Assembly: GCA_035771165.1 (NCBI GenBank)
Contig: JAWNZC010000106.1
Location: forward strand, 1,311,501-1,375,500
Direction: 5' to 3'
From: Paragorgia papillata
Lineage: Eukaryota > Cnidaria > Anthozoa > Scleralcyonacea > Coralliidae
DNA length: 64,000 nucleotides
The notes beneath the pieces are model-generated. The model had not been told where the DNA came from. It saw only the letters and a program-made list of their open reading frames with translations, and did not search any database. Shown one piece after another: positions 11,743-24,600 of this stretch (positions within the stretch are counted from its first letter, which is position 1; each line of letters begins with the position of its first letter). Both the position numbers and the translations under genes were made by a program.

Positions 11743-11777
11743 ACTCAACATTTTGAGGTAAGCCCACTTGAACTAAA

Positions 11778-11947
11778 CTATACTATACTATACTATACTA
11801 TACTATACTATACTATACTATACTATACTATACTATACTATACTATACTATACTATACTATACTATACTATACTATACTATACTATACTATACTATACTA
11901 TACTATACTATACTATACTATACTATACTATACTATACTATACTATT
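11778..11947. repeat. (TATAC)n pentanucleotide array 1
   Basis: About 34 uninterrupted ACTAT/TATAC units. The period gives a spurious YYTIL repeat frame. Confidence 0.97.
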
Positions 11948-11989
11948 GATTTCTATTGATTTAATATTTCTATTGCGCAAATTAACATG

Positions 11990-12341
11990 TGGATATGATC
12001 AAATGCGCATTACAATGTTATGGGTGGCTTATCAGGCAATTTAGAAATTTTCACCGTGGCCGTGTTGAGGCATATCAAAGGCGCTTTATGCTGCCGCCAA
12101 CAACACAGTTCAGACCACGGATCTCAACTAAGACCTAGGTGTTGATTTTACGGAGGGAGGAAAACCGGAGAACCCGACGAAAAACCCTCGAAGCACAGGA
12201 GAGATCAACTAAACTCTACTCACATGGTCCAAGCTCGAGAACGAGGTTATTCCCAGACGGTCACCCATCCAAGTACTAACCCCGTCTGACCGGGCTTAAC
12301 TATTGGTGAGAGGCAGCGCGCTAACAGCACACGCCACCTGT
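11990..12341 (-). mobile_element. 5S-rRNA-derived SINE (minus)
   Basis: On the minus strand it starts next to array 2 with ACAGGTGGCGTGTGCTGT, contains the 5S internal-promoter-like GTTAGTACTTGGATGGGTGA, then the GGGTTCTCCGGTTTTCC tail block and GCATATCAAAGGCGC in complement. Same family as 51405-51776. Confidence 0.85.
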
Positions 12342-12535
12342 GCTATACTATACTATACTATACTATACTATACTATACTATACTATACTATACTATACTA
12401 TACTATACTATACTATACTATACTATACTATACTATACTATACTATACTATACTATACTATACTATACTATACTATATACTATACTATACTATACTATAC
12501 TATACTATACTATACTATACTATACTATACTATAT
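12342..12535. repeat. (TATAC)n pentanucleotide array 2
   Basis: Same unit and phase style as array 1, with one register slip at about 12475 (TATATAC). Confidence 0.97.
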
Positions 12536-12546
12536 AAAATAAATAA

Positions 12547-12582
<36 letters not shown>

Positions 12583-12625
12583 TTTCTGTATATATATATA
12601 TATGTATATATATATATGTACTATC
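12536..12625. repeat. (AAAT)n and (TA)n tracts
   Basis: AAATAAATAAATA followed by alternating TA tracts with short breaks (TACTTTCTGTA). Confidence 0.9.
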
Positions 12626-12929
12626 TGAATGTACTTCACCGATGCGGTCCCACATGCGGTTGTCACCGACGATCGCATGTGTATAAGTAATTGATGAAAT
12701 TCATTCAGATTGTTCCAAGCTACACTGATGAGCTGTTGTACAGCGAAACACCGTGTGTGTAAAAAATATATAAAATATATAAAATCAAAAAAATAGATAT
12801 CAAAAAATAAATATCTTATTGAATACATGTGCTCTCTTTTGTCTGTTGTAATTATTTAATCACTCTTAATGACCAAACCGCTATTGTTCATAATCAGAGG
12901 TATCCACAGCAACTTCACAGAGTGCTCAT

Positions 12930-13692
12930 ATATTCATATTGAACGTTGCTAAGCGTTTTCTGTGTCGAAATATTCACTAAATTTTATAAGTTTATATCGT
13001 ACGTTTTTCTTACGGATTCTACAAATTAGGCCTTAGTAAACGATAACTCAACGTATATTATCAACACTTATCTCCCGATAAACGTGTAAAAGACTAATCA
13101 TTTGGCATGTTAATTAATGCTATTAATTCAAGTCTATACATTATACTGTATCTCTACGATCGATCGTTTATACTGTTCAAAACTCCCTATATTCCTCCAA
13201 ACAAGGTTTAAGATAAAAAATATATATATTGTGTCTACTAATTTCTTTTTAGTTCCTTGGAAAGAACGGTTATTTTGTTAAAGTTTACTGTACACATGCT
13301 TTGTACGCCTACATGTCCCACAAGTGTTGGCAATAAGTGCTCTAAGTGGTATATATCAAACATTGTTTCTAATCCTTGTAAGGAATAGGTCAAGTGCCTT
13401 TTGATAATGACGTAACCGAGAACTTTGGGAATCAGTCGGAGAGCTATCGCTTATGACGTATTACACGGGGGGTTGATTGAGAGTTAGGGTTAAGGGGTTC
13501 CGGAAGACTAGGGCTAGGCGTTAATGACGTAATGCGCCGCTTTAAAATTAATACTAATAAGACTAGGGTTAGAGGGTCCTAAAGGAGCCTGAGAACGATG
13601 ACGTCAGTATGCATAAATAATAAGTTGAACATTTAATGAGGCGGCATCCCTTTGTACTCCATATGGGGGTCTATTACTACCCTTGTTTTAAG
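12930..13692. repeat. Long inverted-repeat arm, right copy
   Basis: Complement of 7918-8486, with about 220 extra bases (about 12978-13196) not present in the left arm. Divergence is moderate, so the pair is not recent. Confidence 0.85.
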
Positions 13693-13909
13693 AAGTAAAA
13701 AATGTTGTTTTGAGATTTTCTTGTCCCGTCTGCAAGATAATAATCTTGCTGGGTTTTTCTGACAAGATATTTGTCTTAAAACAAGACTAAAAATCTTAAA
13801 ACAAGAAATAGAATCTTAAAATAAGAGAATTTATCTGGACAAGATTTGGAGGTTTGGCGGTGTAGTTGTTTTCATAAAAACTCGCCACCTGACTGCTGGC
13901 GCAAAATTT
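13693..13909 (-). other. Probable 3' UTR / flank of the SHIP gene
   Basis: Follows the stop codon on the minus strand. Contains repeated CTTGTTTTAAGATT-like words (13740-13830). No AATAAA is visible on the minus strand here. Confidence 0.5.
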
Positions 13910-13939
13910 TTATAAAGGTGGTTTTATAATATCAAGTTT
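13910..13939 (-). CDS. INPPL1: SHIP terminal exon: KLDIIKPPL-stop
   Basis: A strong acceptor (tract ending CAAACGTTTCAG) precedes nine codons, KLDIIKPPL, and TAA at 13912-13910. This finishes the last SAM helix. A variant poly(A) signal ATTAAA occurs on this strand near 13630, inside the repeat arm that ends at 13692, so a transposon may supply the 3' end; that part is inference. Confidence 0.75.
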   Translation of the reverse strand, partial: KLDIIKPPL

Positions 13940-16900
13940 CTGAAACGTTTGACAATGTCATCGAGCATAAATTATGACAACGACCCTTTAGAAAGAGCAA
14001 ATAAATAAATCGTGTTGGAATGGTATTTAAAAAAAGTGTATCTTACCTGTCTAACATGTTCAGCATTTGTTATCCCGCTATCTGCAAGATCCTCGTCAGA
14101 AAGATCGTCGAGAAACAAAATTTCGTCAAAACCAATGTCTTCCAGGTTACGGAGATATTTTCTTAATCCGAGTTTTGATAGAAATTCGTCTACCGAGGCA
14201 GGGAACGCCGTTATCTTGCTGGACTGTCCACATAAAGAAAAGGAGAAAAACGCAATTGTAAGTAAGGGTTAATCAATGTTCAGATTCCAGCCGTTGGGTC
14301 TCGGTGCGCTCGCGAAGACAATATACACTATTTACATATTTGTTAATCTCTGCTGGAGGTCTGACACCTTTGACTTTTGAGCTTCGCTTGTGTATCTTCA
14401 GATTTTATACGTGTTTATATCAGATTGTGTTGAAAATATTGATAATCAAACATCTGATTGTTATCAAGGACTAAAAGGAATAATAAAATAAAATACAAAC
14501 AATTTACATAAAGATAATAAAACAAAGACCATAAGAATCCTAAATTGACCTTAAAAAAATCATGTTTTTCGTAAAAGCGGACCATACACCTCAGGGAAAA
14601 TTCTACCTCCATCCCTATTAAAAAATCGCGTCTTTGATTTTGGCTATACACCAAGACTTGCATGACCATTTTCTCTTATTCCAGCTGCTCTCTTTGGCTA
14701 GTATATTTGTCTTATCCCACGAAATTGAATGTCCGCTCTTTTCCACGTGTTCAGCTAGGGCAGACTTGTCCGTCGAAGCCCAAAGACCCAACTCCTAAAT
14801 TACATAAGAAACAGGTGTGATATATGGCATTCCACGCTGAGTGTGACCTGATTTACATTGGAGAGACGGGTAGAGCACTGTTGACACGCCAAAAGGAACA
14901 TAAAGCGTCCGTACGTTTAACGGACAAGTCTGCCGTAGCTGAACACGTGGAAAAGAACGGACAGTCAATTTCGTGGGAAGAGACAAATATACTAGCCAAA
15001 GAGAGCAGACAGAATCAGAGAAAATGGTCAGAGGCTTGGTGTTTAGCCAAAAACAAAGACGCGATTTTTAATAGTGATGGAGGTAGAATTTTCCCTTTGG
15101 TGTATGGTCCGCTTTAACGAAAAATATGAATTTTTAGGGTCAATTTAGTATTCTTATGGCCTTTGTTTTATTATCTTTATGTAAATTGTTTGTATTTTTA
15201 TTTTATTATTCCATTTAGTTCTTTCATATGTAAATTATTGCTGTAAACCTTTTAAATGCTGGTTCAATTAGCCTTCTTGTTATTGATTACCATTTTAGTA
15301 CTTTTTAACCTGACGATGCTCGCTTAGACCGAAAGCTCGTTTTTTAACATTTTTAAACTGGTTGAAACCTTATTTTCAGACATATGCCTCCCAGTTACAA
15401 ACCAATCCTCGAAATGAAATGTGGGTTTGTCGTGAGATAAATACTACTTACAATATTCGTGTACATGTTGAATTACATATACAAACTCTAGATGAAGCTC
15501 CTGATTGACTCTATCAGTGACGTAATATTGAAAACATGAGCAGTAATGTTCCGATGACATACAGAGAGTGTTTTAAACAGCTTCAAAAACGACCCATTTG
15601 GTAAGTTCATTGGCGTAGTAATTTTTTATAAACAACGTTGTCTACACCAAGAAAATATAACCTAAAGTTTATGCTTGTAAATCAAGAGAGTTTTCTCTAA
15701 GATATAAAACCACGGGCATCGTACTGATTTCCTTTGTATTCTTCTCATGAATTATAAATGAGTTGTTGAAATGAATTTGAGTAATATTCGTTCAGATTAA
15801 TTTAAAAAATGTCAATTTCAATATTTGAGAGTTGAGATGGAGTGAGTTCAAACTAACTAAAAATCCTGGCAAAAATTAGTGTGGACAGCGCGTGCATAAA
15901 TCCCTGTGTCTGGTATTTCCCTTGTTATCTTGCAAAAATAGGCCCCTTGGCCCCCGTCCTCCCTTTCAATGTTGATAAATGAATGAACTGGACTTGATAA
16001 AAATGTATTGTGAGATGCAACATTGAAAAGGGGGCCAGGGGGCGGAATGGGGTGAAACATTAATTTGTTTGTTTAGAGTGGAGTGTCCACATAATTTTGG
16101 CCAGGATTGTCTGAGAAAAAACAAGATGAAACATTTGGAAATTTCTCTTATCACAAGGCTTCCGATGTAATATTTCAAACGTGACACTGGCTTTCGTGAA
16201 CAAATTCACTGTTTAGTGAGCTTTAACAGCGAATCTGTAGGATAAGAAGTTTTTGTAGTGAAGGTCTTTTCAGGTCGCATTTTTCTGTCTAATCACTATT
16301 TTGTGCACGTTTACTCTTTGGTTTAAGTTGCTAATTAATTCCGTCATAAACTGCCCTTGTCAAAACAGTAGAATTGCGTTATCAGATTACAAGATATTGA
16401 ATGCACTCAACGTCGAATACCAGCGCGATCCCCTGACTTAAATCCAATCGGAAATATTTTCCATAACGTAAAAAAACAGTTAGAAGATGAAGCGATACAT
16501 TTGCGTATAACAAATGAGCCATTTCAGGCTTTTCAGGACAGAGTCTTTCGGTGTTTGGATAACTTGAGTGTTGACCTCATTAACCGCACAATCCAAAGTA
16601 TACCTAAGCGCATTGCAACAATACTAATTAAGTCGGAAAGGAATAAAGCTAAAATACTAAATTAATGTAAATTGTTACTCCAATCCCGTCTGTTTAAGTA
16701 AGTTATGCGTACGTAACCACACCATGTACTCTTATAAATATTTTCTGAACGTTAATTATTTTATTTACTTGAGTTGTGGGAAAAATAAATTCAACGGTAC
16801 ACAGCTGTGTACTGTGATAGTAAAATGAATTACTTGTGTATTCTTTAAACGAACGGTGCACAAATGTGTACCGTCGAACTTCCGGCCGACTTCAGTGATC

Positions 16901-19900
16901 CATTAAACTATTAAAAACATCATTACGTCAATTTCAGGCCCTAGCTACACCATAATGTCTCGCATGTAATGTTGATAAGGTATAAGTCCTTTGCTTCAAT
17001 ATATCAATATATAGTCTCATTATTACACGCCGGTTCGTTTAATCAAACACGTTCGTTCTAATAGACGACACTGCTGACAGCATAAATACCACTTAACATT
17101 GAAAACAATAGGCCTCTTTTACCACAAATAAATAAATAAGATAGAAAGAACATGAACATACGTCTTATGATCTCCGTTAAACAAACAACCCTATTATGCG
17201 CCGTCTCAGATCAATTATAAACGCCTTAAATTTGGCATTTCTACTCAGTCATATTTTCAGACAATCCTGGCAAAAATTAGTGTGGACAGCGCGTGCATAA
17301 ATCCCTGTGTCTGGTATTTCCCTTGTTATCTTGCAAAAATAGGCCCCTTGGCCCCCGTCCCCCCCTTTCAATGTTGATAAATGAATGAACTGGACTTGAT
17401 AAAAATGTTTTGCGAGATGCCAACATTGAAAAAGGGGCCCGGGGGCGGAATGGGGTGAAACATTAATTTGTTTGTTTAGAGTGGACTGTCCACATAATTT
17501 TGGCCAGGATTGTAGGTCAATTAGGATTGTTGCATCATTTGATACAGAACTATTAGTAGTTTAGTGTCAAATGATGTTAACCATTTACACGATTCGTTTC
17601 TTTCTAATTTTGTTCATGAATTATTATCATTAATAATATAAATACAATTTAATTGTAGACCGTAGCGAGAAAGTCAGTTGGCTGGTTGGTTAGTTAGGTG
17701 GTTTTGGAGTTGGTTGGTTGGTTGGTTAGTTAGTTAGTCAGTTAGTCCCGGAACCCGGGCGAAGGGCCGAAGGCCCGGAGCCCGGTGAGGGTGCTAATCT
17801 CGACACGCGTGGAGTTCATTTTACACGCTTGTTGAAATGCGAATCAGTTTGAGCGATCTGAATATTTATTTATTTGTTTCTATGCATGGTACGTTCACGG
17901 TAATGATTTTGGGGCACTGGGAACAATAAAATCTATTCTTGACAAAAATACTTTAACAATACAAAATTTGTTCTTGACAAAAAAACTTCAGAAAAGGCTT
18001 TTTTTGGATACGTATCTCCCGTTCTGAAGGACAGAAACAAATCAACGTTTACGTATAAAGCAGAACAACATCCTTAGTAGAAGAAAACCCGTCACACCGA
18101 AACTCGAAAGAAGGGAAAAGCATGGAATTAAAAAACCAACGAAGAAAAAGGCCGAAAAGTTTAATAAGCTTACGGTAAAAATATAGAGCAGCCGCTCTCA
18201 TGATTAAATCACGAACATTCAGTAGCAATGCTGTTCGAGTTCAATATATCCTATCCCTGTTTATACAGTAATTTTGTTTTCTATTTATCCGTTATGTTTT
18301 TGCTTGCCCGACATGTTTTACCTGTGGCTGCCGTCTTATCTCCTTTTAAATATTTTTCTCATGGTAAAACCACTTGTAACTTAGCGTAGCTTGTTTATAA
18401 TTTGGTATAAAAATCGGAAAAAGAGCAATTTTTCGTCTGTAAAACATATAAATGCTGCACGTTGAAATATTACAGATGTAAAATCTAAGGCGAAAACAGT
18501 TTCAGCACTTCAGATTTTGGGATGAAATTTGTTTTTGCTATTCTAAATGAATATAAAATGCCATAAATGAATATAGCCGTGGCAGCCAGTCAGATGTTTC
18601 AGTAGTTTTCAATCAATTCAAATATTCAATGCCTTTGAAAAATGCAAATATTTTTAGATCATGCTTAGCAAAAGAAAGCTTTGTAGCCTGCTTCGGTAGC
18701 CTGGTGGTAACATCGTCGGTTTGCATGCGAAATGGTCAAGTTCAAATGCGACCTACAATTTTCTTCATCTCTATTTTTTTCTAAATATTTTATTCTGTTT
18801 TTATTACCTTCTTCTTCAAAAATTAGAGTTAAACAAATTTTTTTATTTGAAATATTATACCGTAATTAAAAGTTTAAACTATATTTTGAATTATTGCCAC
18901 ACGAGCGGCTATTTCCAGGCTCCCAATGAAAAAGAGCGCGAAGGTGTTTGCGTTTAAATATTTTTTCTAATCAGAGAGATATTTACAAAAATTAGTTAGT
19001 TAGTTAGTTAGTTAGTGGGTGAGTGAGTTAGTTGATTCAATAGTTGGTTCTATGGTTGGTGGTGCTATGGTTGGCTATATGGTTGGTTGTACAGGGCTCA
19101 AAATAACGTTTCATGTTACGCCGGTCATGGTGACTGGTCAGTTCCAATTGTGAGCGGTCAAAGGCGATTTTTGACCGGTCAAATTTCACGACGTCCCCCC
19201 CCCCCCCTCCAAAGAAAACAAACAAACTACAACACAACAAAAAACATGTAAAGTATATTCTACGCTATATATATAAGCTAGTGCTGATATGAACGTAACT
19301 TGTCATTAAAAGGAAATGCATGCATAGTTCACTTCAATATATATCAGACATTATGAAACGGGTCTACAACAGCACAACAACAATCATTTTAAGTTCCTTC
19401 AAATGGAAGTAATAAAATTAATTGCAAGTAACATGACCAGTCAAAATGACCGGCATTATACAAATTTGATTGGTCACATTAAAAATTTGGCCGGTTATTG
19501 ACCGGTGACCGGCCGTTATTTTGAGCCCTGTTGTATGGTTGGTTCTATAGTTGGTTCTATAGTTGGTTGGTTGGTCGACTACAGCAGACGAACCGCAGAC
19601 GAATTCTAAGCAGGTCTTCGCTAGTGGCCGGGTAATTAACTTATTAAGTTGAACCAACTGCATATTCATTAAACTTTTGAAAACTCTGTGTCTTTGACAA
19701 TTAATCGAGTCCGAGAAGTCGATGGTTATGTCTGCGAATAGTATTAACTCTTTAGTGACACGATACGGGCTTTCACCGGTTTTGATCAAGTTTAAATCAT
19801 ACTGTAGTTTCGAGGAAGAAGATCTGTAGATTCCCGAAATTAAGAGTGAAGGATTTATGATCATATATTTCCAACAATAAGCCTCCACATCTTCTGATTA

Positions 19901-21655
19901 AAGATTTAGCGTGTAAATGCTTGTGAATATATATCATGATTCCACCACCTTTCTTGCCATCTCTGTCCTTGCGATGTAGATTATACCCAGGAATTTTGTA
20001 GAACGAATTATACAACTTGGTTGAACAGAACGATTCGGTTAGAAGAAAGACATGTCAAAAAAGATCATCAAACTTTGTATCCATTATGTTCCATTGACTA
20101 AGGGAGATAACTTTTACCTTGTTAGGTGCTTGTAAATCAATCGGACCAGAAAACCAGTAAATAGCTTGTTCGATGACTTTAACACGATGATATATGAGGA
20201 CGTTCGATAGTTGAGTAAAAATTCGGTGGAGCTGCAACTGTCTGCGATATTATAAAGCATTCCAGACTATCAACATTCTTAGTAGACTGAAAGCCAGCCG
20301 GCGATCTCATCTCGTTCTCACTCCCTGAAAGAGGCGTCTGAATTCAATAGGCGATAATGCCGTCCAGTGACGTCACTACCAAGATAATCATAGCATTAGA
20401 ATATAAAAACACTCTGAATTGGTTTTATCTTGTCAAATATTACTCAACAATGTTAGTTATTTAATGCGGGCCTGTGATATTTTGGGCTCCGATGCCGATG
20501 GGTTTTCATGTTGACGACTTTGAATGGTTACGAGGTGAGTATCGAGTGGCATGGCATATATTTTCGCGCGGCATCTTGTCAGTTGTGGAACATGATGGCT
20601 AGTAATTTCAGAACTACTCTTTGTTAAGATATATTGCGTACGTATGTTATCAGATGTTAAATACACTTTCATTTGATGTATAGTTCAAGTTTCTCCGGTG
20701 TGTGAAACTTGTTAACTCTAAACGCTGAGGCTTTAATATTTTTTACTCTGGCCAACACCAGGCGATTTTACTCGTCCCTGCCTGGGAGGCCACTGGGGTT
20801 GAAAGGGTAACATGTAAATAAAAGCTAAAAATTCAAATGTGAAGTTCTTGAAATTTTTCTGCTTTGGCTAGAAAGCCGCAAACGTTTCAAAAGCTTCATA
20901 ATAAGATGCATTCGAAGTCAACAATATTACTGATTTAAAATTTATTAATTAGAACACATTCACGCAATGAATCAAATGACAGACGTTTCCCCATTTCAAA
21001 AACATTTTCCGTTGAGCGAAAAACTAGAAATTTCTACACCAAATAGCATTTTTCAATAGCTTCTGTTTGATATATATCTCGATGTGACAAGATGCCGCGT
21101 GCAAATATACATGCCATGCCATTTGATACTCACCGCTTTCCCCCTCGGAACTATTCAAACGTTTTCGACATGAAAGTCCGTCGGCATCGGAGTCCAAAAT
21201 ATCACACCCGGCATTAAATAGCTACCAAGTTGAGAGTATTCTGTAGTCTGAAAACCAACCGCCGTCTGGTTTTTAGACTAATATTTGACAAGATGAAAGG
21301 AAATAGGAATTGAGACAGTTTACTATATTCTAATTCTATAATTATCCCAAATTATATGCGTGTCAACTAATCAGATTTTCTAATTCTATAATTATCCAAA
21401 ATTATATACATGTCAACCAATCAGATTTCACTACCAGGTTCCTTAGGTAGTGAGTGACGTCACTGGACGGCATTATCGCCTATTGAAATCAAACGCCTCT
21501 CCCAGGGAGTGAGAACGAGATGAGATCGGCAGCTGGCTTTCAGTCTGCATTCTTAGTATCGAATCTGAATTCTTTAAAGTGGCACAGAATGAAAAATATA
21601 CAGCTAATCGCCAGACACCTCAATCGCCGGCTGAGCGGTGCCATCTGGATAATCC

Positions 21656-21689
<34 letters not shown>

Positions 21690-24600
21690 TGTTGGTTAGT
21701 CAGTCACTTAGTTGGGTATATTTAGTTATTTATTTATTTATATTTATATATATTTCGTTCGTTCGTTCGTTCGTAGACAACCCCGTTAAGTTAGCTGCCA
21801 GCCGTTAGTGAAAAAGCTGGATTGAACGAGCTACAACACCGGCAAAACATTGGTGCAGCGGCGAACTGGCAGGTATCTTCACGGCGTTAAGCTAGACGTG
21901 CAAACAGTTCGACATAGTACATGTTTATCAGTATTTTTTGCATTATCTGGTGCTACTCAGTAAGCAGTATATTACCTAGACGATCGAAAACAAGCAAACG
22001 TACCAAGGAACTATTAAAATGCACACACTCAATGAAATTATATTAAAGCTGGTGAAGCAGTTGAATCATATCGAATTTATTTGGCATAACTTTATTAACA
22101 CACCAATACATAATCCAGGCAATAACAATTTAATATTACAAATATTAAAATTACCTTAATACATTTCAAGTTTTCCCATTTTTAATGGTTCGTTTTCACT
22201 CACGTGATCGGTGGCCCCATTGGGGTGGTGAAACAATACGAAATTTTTGAATAAGAATAGAGCTAAATTCCCATAGGATAAAGATGGTACCCCAATATGG
22301 CCGCCATTTCATTGTTTCGGTACACCAATATGGTGGCCGTGACGTCAGATGAAAACGATCTATAGCAAAAATTGAGCCTCTTCAGCACGAAATGTCAACA
22401 CAGCATATTTACCCGTCCTTTGCAAGTTGTCAATTCTGTTTTCAACGTTGTTTATGTCTCACTTATCTTGCAGATAGTTTCCAATAGTCAGCAGGTTATC
22501 AGATTGTGAGCATAAGTAATACTTATCAGTATTAAAACTCAATAAATCATATACATCGTTTATAATCAGTTTGCCTTGATCGAGACGGCGGAATATTTAA
22601 TAACCTAGATCAAAATATAAATAGCTCGGCATCTATTAGTGTAGATTTACCGTCATCAATGTCTGCAGTTGTTGCCAGCCACATGACTGATCAATAACAG
22701 TGTTCAGTAAGTCACTTGTGATCTTCTAAAAGCTTTAAACCAGGTCGACGACAACCAACACTCCGGCAATAGCTATCAGAGAAGATGGCGCATGAAGATG
22801 AGCACACCGCGTGGTTTCGCAAAGCCTGATGATGCAATAATTGCAATTTGTCGACAAAAGAATACAGGAAAGCCACCGAAACCTAGACTCGGCTACCACA
22901 GGTAGCCCGAGAAATTAGAGTTACATAATCACTTGGTCACTAGGTAAACGGCTACTCGATCACACCATCATACCCATGAGAACAGGAGTAGTATACAATG
23001 TTCAAACATATTATTATTATTCATACCTTGACTGGTAAGGGAGGAGGAACTAATGATTCGCTGTTGGAAGTTTTATCGGTCGACGGCTACAATAAAATTG
23101 ATGGAATCGCTTATTAAATACAGAATACTAGACAAAAAAACAAAACAAAACTGGGTTCCGTTGTTCAAACATTTGCTTAATCCTTTCAACCCTAAAGACA
23201 TCCTAATTAAATAAAATATGAAAAGGAAATTCAGGGGTGAGAGGATTAATTGAGATACGTTTTAACCCTTTCAACCCCTAAAGGCCTCCCAATGACGAGT
23301 AAAATCGTCTGGCGTTAGTCAGCGTAAAATACTAACAGGGAATTCAGGGTTGAGCGGGTTAATCTCTGACATAGTATTTGGCAGATGGATCTGAAAGTTT
23401 TAGGAAGGCTGAAAAAATAGCGTTAACTATATCTGATAAACCGATGTTTTTCTTTCCTAAATTTCGCATATCTGTTTAGTCGAATAACTATTAGCCTCCC
23501 TCGCAGCCGTGTCCCCTCCACCTACTACGTCTGCTCAAACGAGCGCCACATTCCATTCCGTTCATTGACCAATCAGAGATCAGGTTTCCCAAATCTGCAG
23601 AGCTGACCTCTTGACCTTGGGCAGTTGAGCTGACCGTTTTAACTACCGATATTTAAAATAATTCGAAAACTATTGCTTATAGTTTAGTAAAAATTTTGCG
23701 TAAATAGAATCAATAAGATGATGTTGTAACTGTGAATCGCAATATGAATACATGTACATGAAATAAGGTTAAAAGCGCCACTACATGGAATATGAAGCTG
23801 AATAATATCGAGGTTGCTAGCCAGACATGGCCAGACATCCCTGTACACTTTATTATCCACTAGATACATTTCGCCGACACTTCTAGCTTTTTTAAATCTT
23901 TTCGCACAGATTTATTTACACGACCAGCAAGAACATATTCATATTACCATTCTTCTTAAATTTTGTAAAGCTCTGAGCTATAAAGTTATCTGAGCTCTGA
24001 GCTATCAAGTAAACTATAATTTGGGCAGTCGCTTCAGACACTAAACACCTTTGAGCTTTTGTTTACACTTTACAACCTGACTTTCACGCTTATTTGTTTG
24101 CACAGGCAGCAAGAACATGGTCAAAAGAATGTTCTTCGTTAATCTCGTGAAATTCAAGGCTAAATTTTTCAAAATATTAGCTTTCGACTAAACAAATTTA
24201 CATAACAACACTAGCCCAGGACGGCTTTTATATTTAGCACGACAATGGTGTAATTTCATTGGTCCATTACACAAAGGGAATGGAATGTGGCGCTCGTCTG
24301 AGCAGACGTAGTAGGTGGAGGGGACCGAACACTGGACACGGCTGCGAGGGAGGATAAATAACTATTGCTGTGCGATATTGAATTATTTTTAAATGTAAAC
24401 ATGCGAAGAACCCAAATACAGATTACAACATGTTGACAGATCAAAACAAGGAGCATGGCAAGATGTTAAAACAACGCATCGCCATTAATCAAGATTCCAT
24501 CATATGACTGTTATTTGATTCGCTCTCGCCATTGCTTGCGATATGCTCATAATATATACCGCATTGTCCAAAATTGTGTCGTTAATATTAATAATAGCCT

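Larger units (their letters stand above)
10300..11755 (+). mobile_element. Penelope-like retroelement, 3' half, decayed
   Basis: The RT part reads ENVGIYRDDGPVILKNKTAR then VVNFLDVLSTF, where YRDD is the catalytic Y-x-DD box. A frame change near 10660 leads to KPNDDPLYVNKQSN and NIIWFNPPYNKNV, stop-interrupted near 11173. A GIY-YIG type endonuclease segment follows at 11190-11600 (KHYIG; RCNLCLEEKLCI; STCRHKNKFN). The 5' part of the RT is missing. The 3' end carries a hammerhead-like motif. Confidence 0.85.

Noticed and set aside
11707..11949. ORFs rich in YYTIL repeats
   Set aside because: They are translations of the (TATAC)n microsatellite; the period of five gives an open frame on each phase.
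22720..22860. Minus-strand open segment after GCATCATCAG
   Set aside because: All three frames are partly open, no donor in a consistent phase, and the sequence does not resemble the SHIP linker.
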